From positions 31,538,001 to 31,602,000 of the forward strand of contig JANJXV010000013.1 in the NCBI GenBank assembly GCA_024803745.1: 64,000 bases of DNA, given 5' to 3'. Under the pieces are notes generated by a model. It made no database searches. It was not told where the DNA came from and saw only the letters and a program-made list of their open reading frames with translations. Position numbers and translations under genes: made by a program. The DNA comes from Megascapheus bottae. Taxonomy: Eukaryota > Chordata > Mammalia > Rodentia > Geomyidae. Shown here piece by piece: positions 33,450 through 46,665 of the stretch (positions are counted from its first letter, which is position 1; every line of letters starts with the position of its first letter).

Positions 33450-35600
33450 GAAATAAAAGTCACCTTACTTTATTTCTGCATTTCTAACCTAAGTTACATA
33501 GAGTCATATATAATTTGGTATTGTGTGGTGACAATTCCTTTGGTTTCCACCTTGGCAATGTTTAAGGGTAGAGGAACTACTGGAATGTTAAGAGGTGGGG
33601 CTTCTTCTTTGTAAGGGATCCAGTGCAAAGGCATCAGGTTTTCTTTTATCTACTGGGGATGTCTCCTGTAGAAGCCCCAGGGACCTACAGGCGCCCAGCC
33701 TGCATCTGGCACTATCCTTCCTTAGGAGGTGATGCTGAACTGATAACAATTGTTTTCTTCCCTTTCACTCACAACTCTCTCTGCTTTCACCTGGATCTCC
33801 TTCTAGTAAACTCTATTCTTCCATTTTCTTCGAGATGGCTACTCTGGCCCCATGCCATCTCTACAGGAAAATAAGATGCCTTCCTCACTGGGATAAGAGA
33901 TCCCTCCTTCTCCACTGTAGCTTTTTCTACAGATAAAGATTTTTTTGGCATGTTTTCAAGGATGTTGTAGCTGAACTATCCACTTCTGTGCCTTCTTCCA
34001 TTTGCTTTTAGGACATTTCTTCCATTCTGCATTGGTTCCTTGTAACTTCTGTTGATGACAAAAGATACCCTGCATTTACATTTGAAAAGGATTAGTGACT
34101 GCTGGAACAAAACCAGAACAATACCCATTGAAGCTCAGCTTAAGGCCCATTTAGTCAATTGAATAGTCCTTTAATATTTTAATAAAATAGAGACCTCTTT
34201 TTGTACCTGCGACTAAGTCAGTAAAGTTTATGATGTGTCTTTTACATACATGTCCATGTTTAAATTCTAATATTTCCCTCTTGCCCTGGAGAGGCTTAAT
34301 ACACTGCAAGGAATACTTTTCCCTGATGGTGAAAACTATTTTTGAGGTGAGTGGGGCTTTTAGTTTAAGTAGAGTCAGGGGACTTGTTAAGGAATGTGTT
34401 CTTTGTCCTAGTACCTGATTTTTTTTTCTTTACTTCTCAACTGCTAAACTGTGACTGAGTTTCAAATAATTTTCCTTGAGAATTTCTGGGGGGGGGGTTG
34501 GCTTGGGGAGAGAGAGAAAGAGAGAAAAAGAGAGGGGTGGGAGAGTTAAACTATTTGTAAGGTTATAAAAAAATCAGTAACATCTGATATATGACCCCTA
34601 TACAGTCTCAAATGGTGACATTATCTTGTTACATGGTCCAGGATGTGGATCAAGATTTTCAGTCTCTGAAACCTGAAAACCAGAAACCAGAGAGAAGCAC
34701 TACTTTTTCAAAGACAGATTTATAGAAACTATACATACTATGATTATGTTACTAATGTCATGTCAGCTTATTAATTCATAAAAGAATTGCAATTTTGTCT
34801 TTGCTTTGGAATGCTTATATGGTAAAAACCATCACTTGTTTTTTTCTATGTGGAGACTTAAATGTTAAACTATAACTGGAGGATTATAGGAGGATCTTGG
34901 AATTCACATATGGGATGTTGCATACATTTCAGACTTCAAGATTTTCTGATACAGTAGTAGTTCTCTACCCTGGCCAAATTTCTGGGACCACTTTAGAAGC
35001 TTAGAACGTATCTCAGATCTAAAATGAAGGCTAAGAATTTGTATTTTCATTTTCTTAAACACCTTACATGATTTTTGATCTGGTACACATCTCTAGTAGG
35101 AATGGTCTTATAGTAGCACCACATTTCTCCAAGTCCATCAGGGTAAGGCCTAGAGCCACACCACCAAGGTTTACTTTAATTGTTCCATTTGTTGGATAGG
35201 ACAAGGATGATCAATTGTCTTTTTAACTTGTTTTTTGCATCTGGGTGAGTGCTTGCTCTGGCCAGAGTACTTTCAGTTTTAGTCAACATGTATCTACTCT
35301 CATCTAGCATGGACTGATCCAATGATTAAATCTTCTAGGCAAGTACAATCTATCATTTTTTTTCTTCGTAAATTCTAGGAATCTCTTATTTTAACCTCAC
35401 ATTCTACTATTCCATCCAAGAAAACCAGTGGGAAAAGGAAGAATTGCCCAACTATGTGAATTTACCCAGAGATAAACTATACATGGGTATATGAACCTGT
35501 TGGTGTAAGCATAAGAGTTGAAGAACTCATTCCTCACTTTGTAATCCAGAAGGGTCTATGAATTTGAGTGGGCTGGTCCCCTTTGATGAATTTCTGATGC
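33450..35600. other. unassigned non-coding sequence
   Basis: No gene seen. Short open frames at 33623-33874 and 34230-34418 lack recognisable domains. A purine-rich GA patch lies at 34489-34538. Confidence 0.4.
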
Positions 35601-35808
35601 TCTTCTGTTAATTCCTCCACTTTGACCACCTGTTTCCAAGGCAGGAGGAACCTGACTGACAGTATGACTTACTTCTTCTTTCATTGTATCACTCTCCATT
35701 ACCTCCTGGGCCATGATGGAGCCCTCCAAATGCTCTCACTAACATTTTCTCCGCTAAGCTTCACCAATGAGCTCTTCTCCTCCTTTGCCTCCAACCACAG
35801 CTGCACTT

Positions 35809-36006
35809 TTTTATTTTTTTTGCCAGTTCTGGGACTTGAACTCAGGGCCAGAGCACTCTCCTTGGGCTTTCTCAAGGCCTAAGTGCTCTACCACTTAAGC
35901 CACAGCATCACTTCCAGCTTTTCCTATGTATTCGGTAACAAGGAACAAAACGTAGGTCTTCATGCATGTTAGGCAAGCACTCTACAACTAGGCTAAACTC
36001 CCAGCC
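35809..36006 (-). repeat. IDL SINE
   Basis: tttgccagttctgggacttg ... gcatgttaggcaagcactct ... ctcccagcccc. Flanked by similar cacagctgcactttt and cacagccatgctttt, an imperfect target-site duplication. Diverged compared with the copies at 24.5 kb. Confidence 0.8.
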
Positions 36007-37155
36007 CCATCACAGCCATGCTTTTTCTGTGTACCTTCAATAATTTCCTCACTTGATTCAGACAGGTCAATGGCCAGCTTCCATAGTGTCCTTGATCGGC
36101 GTAATCAAAACTCACATCACGTTTCTAAAGCTTGCTTAGAGACTTGCTATTGTTTTTACAATAACGTTCAAACTTGCCTCACTTCTCAGTTAACCAGTCC
36201 ACAACTGGGGAGCCCTTCCCTCCACTCTTTCCTGGTGATCCCTTAAGAAAGAATCACTCATAGTCCCTTCCTAGCTGTCCATGACAGCCTTCTTATTGGG
36301 TCAGTGTACCACAAAAACATTTCAGGCTTATATGCTGAATTTGCATTGTGACTAGAATTAAACTTTCATTTTTGTCAGTAACTGAAAACAAAAGTAGAGA
36401 GGTGGTATTTTTCAGATGAATTTTAGTCAAAAACCAAAGATACTCTTTCTTTACCACTTCTGAATGTAGTTTTTGAGAGTCATTGTGATCATAGAGTATT
36501 CTCACCAACTTTGTCCCTAGTAAATTGAATAGGTGGGAGAAAACACTTTTTGTAAATGTAAGACTCCAATCATATTTCCCAGGTTTAGTGAGCTTCAACA
36601 GATTCTAGGTTTTTCAGTAGAGTTAGGATTTCAGGTGCTCTTGTATTTTTTTGTATATCAACTTCCGGTCACATGTTTTTTTAAGTTTTAGAATTGTTTA
36701 AAAGTATAAATCCACCAACTTAAAAAAATATTTGGCTTCTGGTTTGACAAAAGTACTCTACCTCAGAAGATGTCCTGAGATTGAGTTTTGAATCGTAGAT
36801 GAGCAGTGTCACTCAATATATACTATTTCCTGCTCGCTGTGATGTTGTGCTTCGAAGATAAGTACAACTTGGGCCTAGAAGACAGATATAAAGCTTTTGC
36901 TAGTACTCCTGATGAGCCATATGGGGATATCCAGAGTTACATCTGGAGATGCTAGTGGACATGATAAGGAATCTGCCCAAGAGTAAAACAGCCAAAGATA
37001 GAGAGAGATAATTAGCTCTTAGTTTAGCAAGGGCTGAATCCATATTTACCACTCAACCTTTTATATCAGAATGGGACTTCAAAGTCTGGTCCAGAGAAAC
37101 CCTGGAGATTTCTCTATCCTTTCAAATAGATGCAAGGTTATAAAAAAATTTCCAC
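36007..37155. other. unassigned non-coding sequence, possible L2 traces
   Basis: 36120-36245 has weak resemblance to L2 3' text (acttgcctcacttctcag ... ccttccctccactctttc). The rest is unassigned. A 101-codon minus frame at 36293-36598 has no recognisable domain. Confidence 0.3.
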
Positions 37156-37159
37156 AATA

Positions 37160-37755
37160 ATAAGCTCTTACATGTATTTTTTCACACTCATTTTGCTGTA
37201 TTCTCAAAATACAGTGAGTTTTCAGGATACAAGGGGCATCTGTGTGTGACAGTGCAGTGGGTTGAAATCAGGGCCATGGATAAACCTGGGGGAAAAATTA
37301 GGTTAAGTGAAGCAAGTCTCAAAGAGACAAAGGATGAATATTTCCTGTCAGATGTGGAAGTTAGATCTAAATTGTAAAAAAGTCTCTGTAAACGCATATG
37401 GGCTCATATGAATATACACAAATGTAACCAAATTATGGTTACAAGTTACTTCTTTGAACAACTAACTTACAGTCTAACAAAATGAGTACCAGGAAGCTAG
37501 AATATGTGTGTGCTGGGGAGGTGAGGTCAAGGGGAGGAAGAAAGATGAATGGCAAGAGGAAGGGTGGGGAAATGCAGTCACCCTCTTCAGTGTGTATAAA
37601 TGAAACAAACTAGCAACACTGAGGGGATGGATGGGGTTGGGGAGGTAGGGGAGATGGGTGAAAGGGCTAACACTGAACAAGATATACTCACAAACCAACA
37701 TGTCGAGTTGAAACCTCTTTGTACAACTAAATAAGAAAAATAATTTTAAAAAAGC
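37160..37755 (+). mobile_element. L1 3' end (ORF2 end and 3' UTR)
   Basis: gttaagtgaagcaagtctca, aagagacaaaggatgaatat and gatgtggaagttagatct form the well-known end of L1 ORF2. A G-rich 3' UTR (37500-37660) and a short A-rich tail at 37727-37755 follow. It is an older L1 than the minus-strand copies and in the opposite orientation. Confidence 0.7.
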
Positions 37756-37761
37756 ACAGAA

Positions 37762-37878
37762 ACATGGCACTGAGGCTCATAGTGGTAGAGTACTATCCTT
37801 GAAATGAAGAGCTCAGGAACAGTGCCTAGGCCCAGAGTTCATGCCCCATGACCGACAAAACAAAACAAAACAAAAAGC
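37762..37878 (+). repeat. ID-like half of a B1-dID SINE
   Basis: actgaggctcatagtggtag, gaagagctcaggaacagtgc and caggcccagagttc, ending in CAAAA units. The B1 half is missing. Confidence 0.65.
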
Positions 37879-38625
37879 ACAAAAATATTAAATCCAAAGA
37901 CTACAAGAGTGAGGACTCAAGAACTGCACACCCAATGCTATGGACATGGTAATGGAAATATAAACATAACTATATAGACATAAAATCCTATGACTCTAGA
38001 CATAATGTTTTATTTCATAAGTTAATATGTTTCTATGACATATAAACCCTTAGCCTAATTTTGATTAAGTTCTAAATACTAAGTCCCAGTGATTATAGAG
38101 ATTCCCTTCTTGAACACTTGTTTGTTAAACTTGTCATTTAAAATATGATGTAAAAATCAACGTAAATAAATTCTTTAATAAAAAATACAAAATGATGCAT
38201 ACTTAAGAGCTTGTTTTGTCTTGGAGAATACACTTTCTAAGTAAAAATAAGATATTATGTAAAGTTGTCCTGACTTTATAATTCTTCTCTTAAAAGGAGC
38301 ATATGAATATTTTCAAATGATTGTCAGTATTAATTAATAGCATAATAAAGATTGACGGAAAGAGCCTATATAAACAGCTTTTTGGTGTCATTTATATTTT
38401 TAAGCATACAAGGGGATTCTAGAATGGAAATACAAACCAAGAATTTCTGTGTTTTTTTTATTGCTTCCAGAGTTCATGTTCAGTTGATACTTGCAAATAA
38501 AAAAGTTGTGATTTCACCCTTGAATTTATGATAAAATAATTACACATTACTTGAGAAGTTAGAGATGTCCTTTCTGTCAATAATAAGGTTTTTCCTGGTG
38601 GGGGGTGTAGGAATAGATTTCCCCC
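37879..38625. other. unassigned AT-rich non-coding sequence
   Basis: Nothing recognised. Confidence 0.35.
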
Positions 38626-38627
38626 TT

Positions 38628-38911
38628 GTTATAGTTCAAATGTTGAATGTACCTCAAAGGTGAAAGGATCCCCTAGGGAGCGGGGGTATTGGATGGTGAT
38701 GGAACCTACAGAAAAGGGAAGCTTATTTGGAAGCTCTCAAAGCTGGGGTCCTGGGCTCTCAGTATCTTTGTTCTTCCTGCTCAAAAAGTGACCTCTCATG
38801 ATCTTCTACAATTACCATTTGTCCGCCTGGCCTCTTGCCAGAGGCCCAAAGCTATGGGACAACCCTACTTTGATCTTAAAATGTTGGAAACTTTGTCATA
38901 ATAACCCTTTT
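38628..38911 (+). mobile_element. MaLR-like LTR, cut at its 3' side by an L1 insertion
   Basis: It starts tgttatagttcaaatgttga, the usual MaLR LTR opening. The 3' part holds agaggcccaaagctatggga and aaaatgttggaaactttg, as in MaLR R/U5 text. It runs into the target-site duplication of the next L1 at 38898-38911. Confidence 0.5.
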
Positions 38912-39414
38912 CTTTTTTTCCCATATATTTTTATTGTAATTAATAGAAGGGTTGCATTATATTCACCAGATAGAGGGTGCATTACTTCACAAACATTGAT
39001 ACCCATTCTCATGTCTTGGTCCCCATTTCCCACCCCCCACCCTCATTTTGTTTTCCCCCCTTCCATATCCAATTTCACATAACCAAATATGCATATATCC
39101 AATATATCAGTTAACAAGGTGAAATACTGTAACAATATGAGATAACCAAGGGACAGCCAAAGCGATGAGAGATAACAAAGTACATCAAGGACAACAATCA
39201 CTTGTTATATGTCTTTTGTTTCTATATCCTGGAAGTCCTTTCATTTAGCCTCATACTATATGGCTTTATATATCTAGGTTTTGTTCTATTGTAAATCTCT
39301 GCTAGGAGAGCGCAAGGATTCTACTGATTAGGACAAATGAGGGAAACCATTGAGCCTATGTTCCATTGAATCTGGTTTACTTCACTTAATATGATTTTTT
39401 TCTAAGTCTTTCCA

Positions 39415-41750
39415 TTACCTTACAAATGGGGCGATGTTCCCATAGAATTCCATTGTGTGTAAATACCACATCTTGTTGATCCACTCATCAATTGAGGGGC
39501 ATCTGGGTTGGTTCCATATCTTTGCTATGGTAAATAGTGCTGCAATGAACATCATTATGCTAGTGGATTTAGTATGTCCTTGTTTCTGGACAATTGGGTA
39601 AGTGCCAAGTAGTGGAATTGCTGGGTCATAGGGGAGCTCTATGTTTAGTCTTTTGAGGAACTGCCATACTGCTTTCCATAGTGGTTGAATGAGTTTGCAT
39701 TCCCACCAATAGTGTAGTAGTGATCCCTCTTGTCCACATCCCCTCCAGCATCTGTTGTTATTAATTTTCTTGATCATGGCCATTCTAACTGGAGTGAGGA
39801 GGGATCTCAGAGTTGTTTTGATTTGCATTTCTTTTATGACCAGAGATGTCGAGCATTTCTTCATGTGTCTATAGGCCATTTTTATTGCTTCTTCAGAGAA
39901 GACTCTCTTTAAGTATTTGGCCCATCTTTTAATGGGATGGTTGTTTCTGTGGGGATTAGTTTTGGATTGATTCAATTTTTTGAGCTGTTGGTATATTTTA
40001 GATATGAGGCTTTTGTCCATTGTATGGTTGGTGAAGATTTTCTCCCACTCTGTAGGATTTCTAGTTAATTTGCTAGCTATGTCCTTTGCCATACTAAAGC
40101 TCTGCAGTTTATTGCAGTCCCACTTATCCAGACTTTCTCTGATTTGTAGTGTTTCTTTCTTTCTTTTTTTTTTTTTTGCCAGTCCTGGGCTTGAGCTCAG
40201 GGCCTGAGCACTGTCCTTGGATTTTCTCATGGCTAGAGCTCTACCACTTGAGCCTTAGCACCACTTCTGGCTTTTTCTACATATGTGGTACCAAGGAATC
40301 GAACCCAGGTCTTCATGCATGCTAGGCAAGCACTTTAACCACTAGGCCAAACTCCCAGCTCCTGTAGTGTTTCTTATTAAGAAACTTTTGACCTGTGCCA
40401 AGGAGACCTAGGTGTATCTCCTATTCTTTCTTGTAAAGTGTACAGTGTATTTGCTTTTACCTCAAGGTCTTTGATCCATTTGCAGTTAATCCTGGTGCAG
40501 GGTGACAAAGAAGGATCCAACCCTTAGTTTTCTGCAGGTGCTTAACCAGTTCTGCCTGCACCACTCCTTGAAGAGGCTGTCTTTCTTCCATTCTATTTTT
40601 TGGCTCCCCTATCAAGATTAGGTGGCCATAGGTCTGTGGGTTAATATCTGGGTCGTCAGTTCTATTCCATTGGTCTTCAGGCCTGTTCTTGTGCCAGTAC
40701 CAAGCTGTTTTGATAATTATAGCTCTGTAATAGAGTCTAAAGTTTGGTATTGAAATTCCTCCTGTGCTGTTCTTTCTGTTAAGAATTGTTTTTGCCTTAC
40801 GGGGTCTTTTATTATTCCATATGAAATTATGGATTGCCCCTTCTATTTCTTTAAAGAATGCCATTAGGATATTGATGGGTATTGCGTTGAATTTGTAGAT
40901 AGCCATTGGCAATATTGCCATTTTCATGATGTTAATTCTTCCAATCCAGGAGCATGGGAGGTTTTTCCATTTCCTCAGGTCTGCTTTAATTTCCTTTTTC
41001 AGGGTTTTAAAGTTTTCATCAAAAAGGTCCTTTACATTCTTAGTTAAGGTAATTCCTAGGTACTTTATTTTCTTTGGGGCTATTGCAAAAGGAGTTGCTT
41101 TCCTGATTGTTGCCTCATTCCTCTCACTGTTGGCATATAGGAAGGCAGTTGATTTTTGAGGGTTAATTTTATACCCTGCTATCTTGCCAAAGTTTTGAAT
41201 CAGCTCAAACAGCTTGGGAGTGGAGTCTATAGGGTCCTTTAAATACAGAATCATGTCATCTTTAAAAAGGAAAAGTTTCACTTCCTCTTTCCCTGTTTGG
41301 ATCCCCTTTATGCTTGCTTCTTGCCTTATTGCTCTGGCTAGGAATTCTAATACTATGTTAAAGAGGAGTGGAGAGAGTGGGCATCCTTCTCTCCTTCCTA
41401 ATTTTAGAGGAAATGGCTTTAGCTTTTCACCATTAAGTTTAATCCTAGGTGTGGGATTGTCACACACAGCCTTTATTACATTGAGGAATGTTCCATGGAT
41501 TCCTAGTTTCTCCAGAGCTTTTAGCATAAAGCAGTGTTGGATCTTGTCAAATGCCTTTTCTGCATCTATTGAGACAATCATGTGATTCTTGTCCTTGTTC
41601 TTGTTGATGTGTTGAATTATTTAATTGATTTGCATATTTTGAACCAGCTTTGCATCCCTGTGATGAATCCTGTTTGATCATAGGGTATAATTTTTTTGCT
41701 GAGTTGCTGAAGATGGTTGGCCAGTATTTTGTTGAGAAGTTTTGCATCAA
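39415..41750 (-). pseudogene. L1 ORF2 pseudogene (reverse transcriptase and C-terminal domain)
   Basis: ORF2p of L1 is the endonuclease/reverse transcriptase used for target-primed reverse transcription. Only its C-terminal part remains. A long open block (40457-41581, 374 codons) starts at RT motif A with [15 protein letters not shown], contains [21 protein letters not shown] and [13 protein letters not shown], and ends by frameshift near 40510. The motif C position reads [12 protein letters not shown] where active copies have F-A-D-D, so a catalytic-loop residue is changed. Upstream sequence to about 41880 continues ORF2 in other frames. Downstream, 39415-40140 encodes the cysteine-rich C-terminus (CWRGCGQEGSLLHYWWEC), interrupted from the upper block by the SINE and a frameshift. 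No endonuclease domain is present, so the copy is dead. Confidence 0.9.
40158..40362 (-). repeat. IDL SINE inserted in L1 ORF2, exact target-site duplication
   Basis: Full-length dimer on the minus strand. The duplication tgtagtgtttctt is present at 40145-40157 and 40363-40375. It shows the SINE landed after the L1. Confidence 0.95.
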
Positions 41751-41894
41751 TATTCATCAAAGAAATGGGTTTATAGTTCATAGTTCTCTTTCTTTGATAA
41801 ATCTCTGTCTGGTTTTGGGATGAGGGTTATAGTGGCTTCGTAGAATGAGTTTGGCAAAGAGCCTTCATTTTCAATTTCGATAATAATCCTTTTT

Positions 41895-43200
41895 TTCATA
41901 AATATTTTCTTGTAAAATTGTGAAGGTAACTAATAGGTCTCTCCTTCCGCAGTTCAAAAGTGAGGAGTATAATGAATGAAAGTCTGGGAAATATTAACAG
42001 AATGCTATAGTGTGAACCAAGTATATTAACTATGAACAATATACTCAGTCTCTTGGCAAATACATTTATAAAAGTTGTCCTTACAGAGTTGCTGGGAGCA
42101 GTTTGAAATCATTGCAATTTACTGCCTATGGCTCTAGGTTGGCGGTACAAGTTAAATTGTAGGCTGTAACATTTCTTTTATCATTGGAATTGGTGAAGAC
42201 AAGATTTTATAGCCTGAACTCCCACAATCACTTTTATTTCCATTAATGTTTTTTCCCTGGATATTTTTTAATGAAATTGTTCTGTCTCAAACTTCAATGT
42301 CATGAAAGTTTGAAAGTAAAGTATCTCAAGATTGAGCTGAGTGTTGATCTTGGTATTTATGCAGAACTAAGACAATTTTGTGTAAAATCCTATTTTAAAA
42401 TACTACTGCACTTAATTATTTTCTTTGAAACTGAAAACAAGGGTAAGGGTTTGTGGATGTAGTCACACAAAAAACATTCACATAAAATGTTATAATGACT
42501 TAGGATGGCAGAGAGAAGATCACTCTGAAGAGGTAACTCTTGTGCTAAGCCCTGTCATAAAAATATAAGTTAAAAAAAGTCTCTGGCAGAGTACAGAGAA
42601 AATACAGAGAAATATGAGTGAGGCCAGAGAGGAGGTTTAATAGGACTATGCATGAAGAAAGACAAGCAGGAAAGGACAGATAAAGCAACATACAATGAGG
42701 GATTTGAGGTAATGTTTGAGAGGATACAGATATACAGGCATGTAGAAAATAAAGATCCCTGTCCTTGGTTTAGCACTGGAGAGAATCTAGCTCAGTGGTA
42801 GGTCCTGTGTGCACTCCTGGCTGTTCTGTCTGGTATGTCTATTCATGTTTCTTTTTACATCCAAAGGCAATGATCCCACGCCCCACCCATCCACTGTAAT
42901 CCTACTTGAGTTTCACAGGATCCTTCAGACTCTTCAGAAGCCATAGCTCCTTAACACTACCCCAAAATTGTTTTTTTTTTTGGACAAGAGCCTGTGGAGA
43001 AAGGAAGTCAGGCAATCTTGTTTAGTATTCAGCTCAATTAGTATAATCCTATGATTCTCTGGCTCTCTGAGGCCAAATAATCACCTATAAAGACAATAGT
43101 ATCTATCTCAGAAGGGCCCAGTGAATCAAATGAAGTGGTATTTGTAAAAGGCAGGGCACATCATAAGTGCTCCCCAGAAAGTAGTCATTCCTTTTCCTGT
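41895..43200. other. unassigned non-coding sequence
   Basis: No recognised element. Short frames at 42271-42462 and 42570-42776 are not gene-like. MIR-like text may exist near 43020-43190 but is too weak to call. Confidence 0.35.
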
Positions 43201-43204
43201 TTTG

Positions 43205-43465
43205 AAAGGCAATATGGTGGTGGTTAAGAGCAGGAGTGTGAATTTTCATGGTTTGGTTTTGCGTCCTGTTTTGCTATAAGCTTCCTGGGTGACCATGGCT
43301 GTTATTTCACTCCTTTCATGGGTTCTTCATTTGCACATGGAGATATTAATAGAGCTAAAACCATGAGATTGCCGGGAGGATTAAATGAGATAATTTACTG
43401 TAAGCACTTGGCACAATGCCTGAGGAATAATAAGCACTCAATAACTATTGGCTATTATAAACTAG
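43205..43465 (+). repeat. near full-length MIR SINE
   Basis: gtggtggttaagagcaggag at the head, then gtgaccatggctgttatttc, gaggattaaatgagataat and cacttggcacaatgcctgag with ataagcactcaataac. The best preserved MIR in the window. Confidence 0.8.
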
Positions 43466-44815
43466 AGCAGGACCTAGAAGGGGTGCTTTGTGAAACACAT
43501 ATAGCATGCTCTATTAATATTTTATAAGGGAAAAACTGCTAATGGGGGTTGATAAATTCAAGTCTGGAGCATGGACAGCTGGATAAGAACAGGGAAGAGA
43601 AGTGTGGGAAATGGATGCAGACATCCATGTAGACTTTGGAAATCCAAGCATCTATTCACAGGAAGCAATGTGGGCTGATAAGGCTGATGGCGAGAAACGG
43701 TGTCTTCTTCCTAATTTTGGTACATGAATAACACAAAGTGAATATCCTAAGCTATAAACAATGAGAATACATTTCTTAAAAATACAACTGAATTTCCATG
43801 AGTCATATTTTTTTTCTCTTGGTGATATTTGGAGAGATCTAGGGTCCAGACGTGATTGCTCCCACAGAATGCATGCGCCTCTATCTCTGCTGGTGTAGAA
43901 GCAAGCTTGCCAGCTCCACTTGGAGAGAGGGTGGGTATCCAGGCTGTTTTCCTTGACTAGGTTACAAATCACAAGCACTCTGATAACACCTCCCACAAGA
44001 GAGGGGTGCAAGTCGCCTGAAATCCTTGAGCAATGAATCAAGGAAATACCACGCAAGAAGGCTCCGCATCAATATTGATCACTGATGACATGAAGACTTT
44101 TTCTTGGTATAAGCTTGTACTCCAAAGCTAAGCCCTTGAATTATTGAATGGATGACACATGCTAAGCTCCTGGCATGTCACTTTCACTCTAGACAATCAA
44201 ATCAGTTTGTTAGAGTTATATTTGGTTGAAGAAAGGTAGGGAGGGGATTTTGTTTTTTAAGGGCAATATTTATAAATGGTGAGAAAGTCATGTAAAAGTT
44301 GGAATTTTCCCAAAGAAGCTCTTGATACAACTCTGTCCATCTCACTATGGTGGTCCCCTAGAGCTGTGCTGTGCATGGGCTATGCAGTCATTCTGGTAGC
44401 ATTAGAATTCCTGAAGTGGAAATATTTTCCATTTCTAAAAGCACAAACAAGTAAGTGAGTCCTTCTTATGTGCCACATATTTTTAATTATAGATGATATT
44501 ACCTTATTAGACTAGCTAATAAATTCCAGGGTCACTCTTTTCCCTTTTCTTCTCATTTTACCTCCAACTAAAGTCATGACATGTTGAGTTTTTTAAAGTA
44601 TGGGACTAATATCCCAACTCCCCAAGGTATTTCCTTATATGCAAATACTGAAACAGAGGAAAAATAAACTGCCGGAAGTCTGCATCAGTTCCGGTCTCAA
44701 ACATTATTAATCTGTACGATGTGAGTCTGCGAACTTTTTTTTCCACCTCCTCTGCTTCTTCCTTAGGCCAAACCCCTATCATCCCTCATCTGGAGCAGCT
44801 CAGCAATCTCTGAAC
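43466..44815. other. unassigned non-coding sequence
   Basis: No gene recognised. The 134-codon minus frame at 43652-44056 has no domain I can identify and no splice context. Confidence 0.35.
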
Positions 44816-44819
44816 TGTA

Positions 44820-45430
44820 CTAGCTATTTCTACTGCCTGCCAGAGTGATGTTTGAAAATTCTGGTCAGATTATATCATATCCCTACTTCGGATCCTTTAG
44901 GGGTTTCTGTCACTTTAACTAAGAGACAGTGTACTTAAGGTGTGCTGTGAGGCACTAAACAATTTGGTTCCACTGTGTGCTTCTCTCTAGTGTCTCTATC
45001 ATTGTTCATTGAGCTTTGGTCCTAGCCATTCAGATCTCCATGACAATCTTCAGGTCTTTTCCTCTTTTTTTGTGTGGGGGTGGGGAGGAAGGTCTTCCAC
45101 TTGACATCTGTCTAATTGGAATGGCATTTCTTTAGATCAAATATTACTTCCTCTCTATTAACAGTTTCTGATCCTGTATAACTTCCTCAATGATGACTTA
45201 CCTGGTTGCTATAACTGAAATAACATTTTCAATGAAACAGTCACTCACTAGCTCCCTAACTTGTGCTGTTTATGTGTTCATTATAATCTGAAATATTGTT
45301 TACTATAGGTTAATTTTTGCCTATTGTCCAATTAGCCCAGGAAAGAATGGGCTTTGTATTGTTCACTACTTTTCCTTTTTAACTAAGAACAGCTCTTCGT
45401 ATACTCAATAAATGCTCAAGAAATTTAATC
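44820..45430 (+). mobile_element. L2 LINE 3' end
   Basis: tctggtcagattatatcata, then ttcggatcctttaggg, then a coding-end-like stretch and ttgtattgttcactactttt ... atactcaataaatgctcaag, the L2 3' terminus. Confidence 0.65.
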
Positions 45431-46290
45431 TTCATAATAGATGTTCTTGATATATATCCTGAAATTTTTAGCCTCAATATCATGTAGGAAATGATTAGAA
45501 GTTCAGTTTCTATCACAGAAGTTTACTGAGAGTAGGCCCCAGCAATCAAAAACATTTCAGAAAGTTTTCTGGGGAATTATATTTTATAGTTCTTACCTTA
45601 AAACCATCATGGAAAATATTATCAGGCTTATTGAATAATAAGAAAGGTAATCTGTTTCAAACTTCATGTGAAGAACTAATATTGATTATCTAATATCATA
45701 TTGCAGTCACTGAATAAAAAGCATGAATAGTATCTATAATGGTTATTTATTATGATGCTGTATGTATTTTTATAATAAAAATTTTGCTTCCATGTTTCTA
45801 TTGTTTATGTAAATTTAGCAGGGTTCAGTTAAATAATTCATTCAAGATCATCCAGGAAGCAAGAGTCAGAAAAAAAAATCCATTTCCTTGCTCATTGCTT
45901 GCCTTTTTTTTTTTTTTTCCGAGAAGATCTAACTAAGGGCAGATCACTGATGTGGCAGCAGATATGCAAGGAAAACACATTTGGTATTTTCTGAAACAAA
46001 TGCCAAGTTTCTACATTTGGAAATGATGAATTGTGGGTCCTGACATCAAGGAAGCCCTCAAAAATGGAAGGTAGATGCTCTTTCAGCTTCTATGCAGAGG
46101 TATTGGCCCAAGCTGACCTTAATAGGTCCCATCTTCTACCCTAGAAGAAAGGACTGTGTGGACTGTCAAGAACCTGGCTTAAGAACTAGGAAGTATGAAT
46201 AACTGCAGGTTTAGTAAATTACATAGACTCCACAGCTTTCTTGGAAAATAATTGACATTTTGATGAAGATGGAGAAGAAGATGATGATGA
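45431..46290. other. unassigned non-coding sequence
   Basis: Nothing recognised apart from a T-tract at 45905-45919. Confidence 0.35.
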
Positions 46291-46291
46291 T

Positions 46292-46292
<1 letters not shown>

Positions 46293-46336
<44 letters not shown>
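46293..46336. repeat. (CA)n microsatellite
   Basis: About 21 CA units. Confidence 0.95.
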
Positions 46337-46662
46337 TTCTAAATCAAGTCACAGCTGTTTCTGGAACTGCACACACTTAACACATAGACACAAAACCCAG
46401 AACAGTAAACTCCTAAAGTTATGCATCTGCAATCTGCTCCATTTAATTATGAATATTGATGAAGAGATTGCATCCACTGACCTTCCAATTCTTCCATATT
46501 TCTTTCTATGTGTTTTAATATTTGTATTATGTTTTCCCTGTTATTTACTTCTTTTATAGTAGAGAGAATAAACATTCATGGAATGTTTATGGAATGTTTT
46601 ATGTCGACAAAAACGAGTGTTTTGTTTAGATTCTTTTCCAAGAAACCTAGAGAATGCCATTG

Positions 46663-46665
<3 letters not shown>

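Larger units (their letters stand above)
38912..41879 (-). mobile_element. 5'-truncated L1 retrotransposon (about 2.8 kb without its nested SINE)
   Basis: The minus-strand element comprises the C-terminal half of ORF2 and the 3' UTR (38912-39414). It is flanked by ataataacccttttc-type sequence at 38898-38911 and ataataatcctttt at 41880-41893 (13 of 14 identical), a target-site duplication that defines both ends. The 5' end falls inside the reverse transcriptase domain. An IDL SINE at 40158-40362 splits ORF2. Confidence 0.9.

Noticed and set aside
39415..40230. 271-codon frame as an intact gene
   Set aside because: It is the C-terminal part of L1 ORF2 read through the edge of an antisense IDL SINE, which supplies its first ~25 codons.
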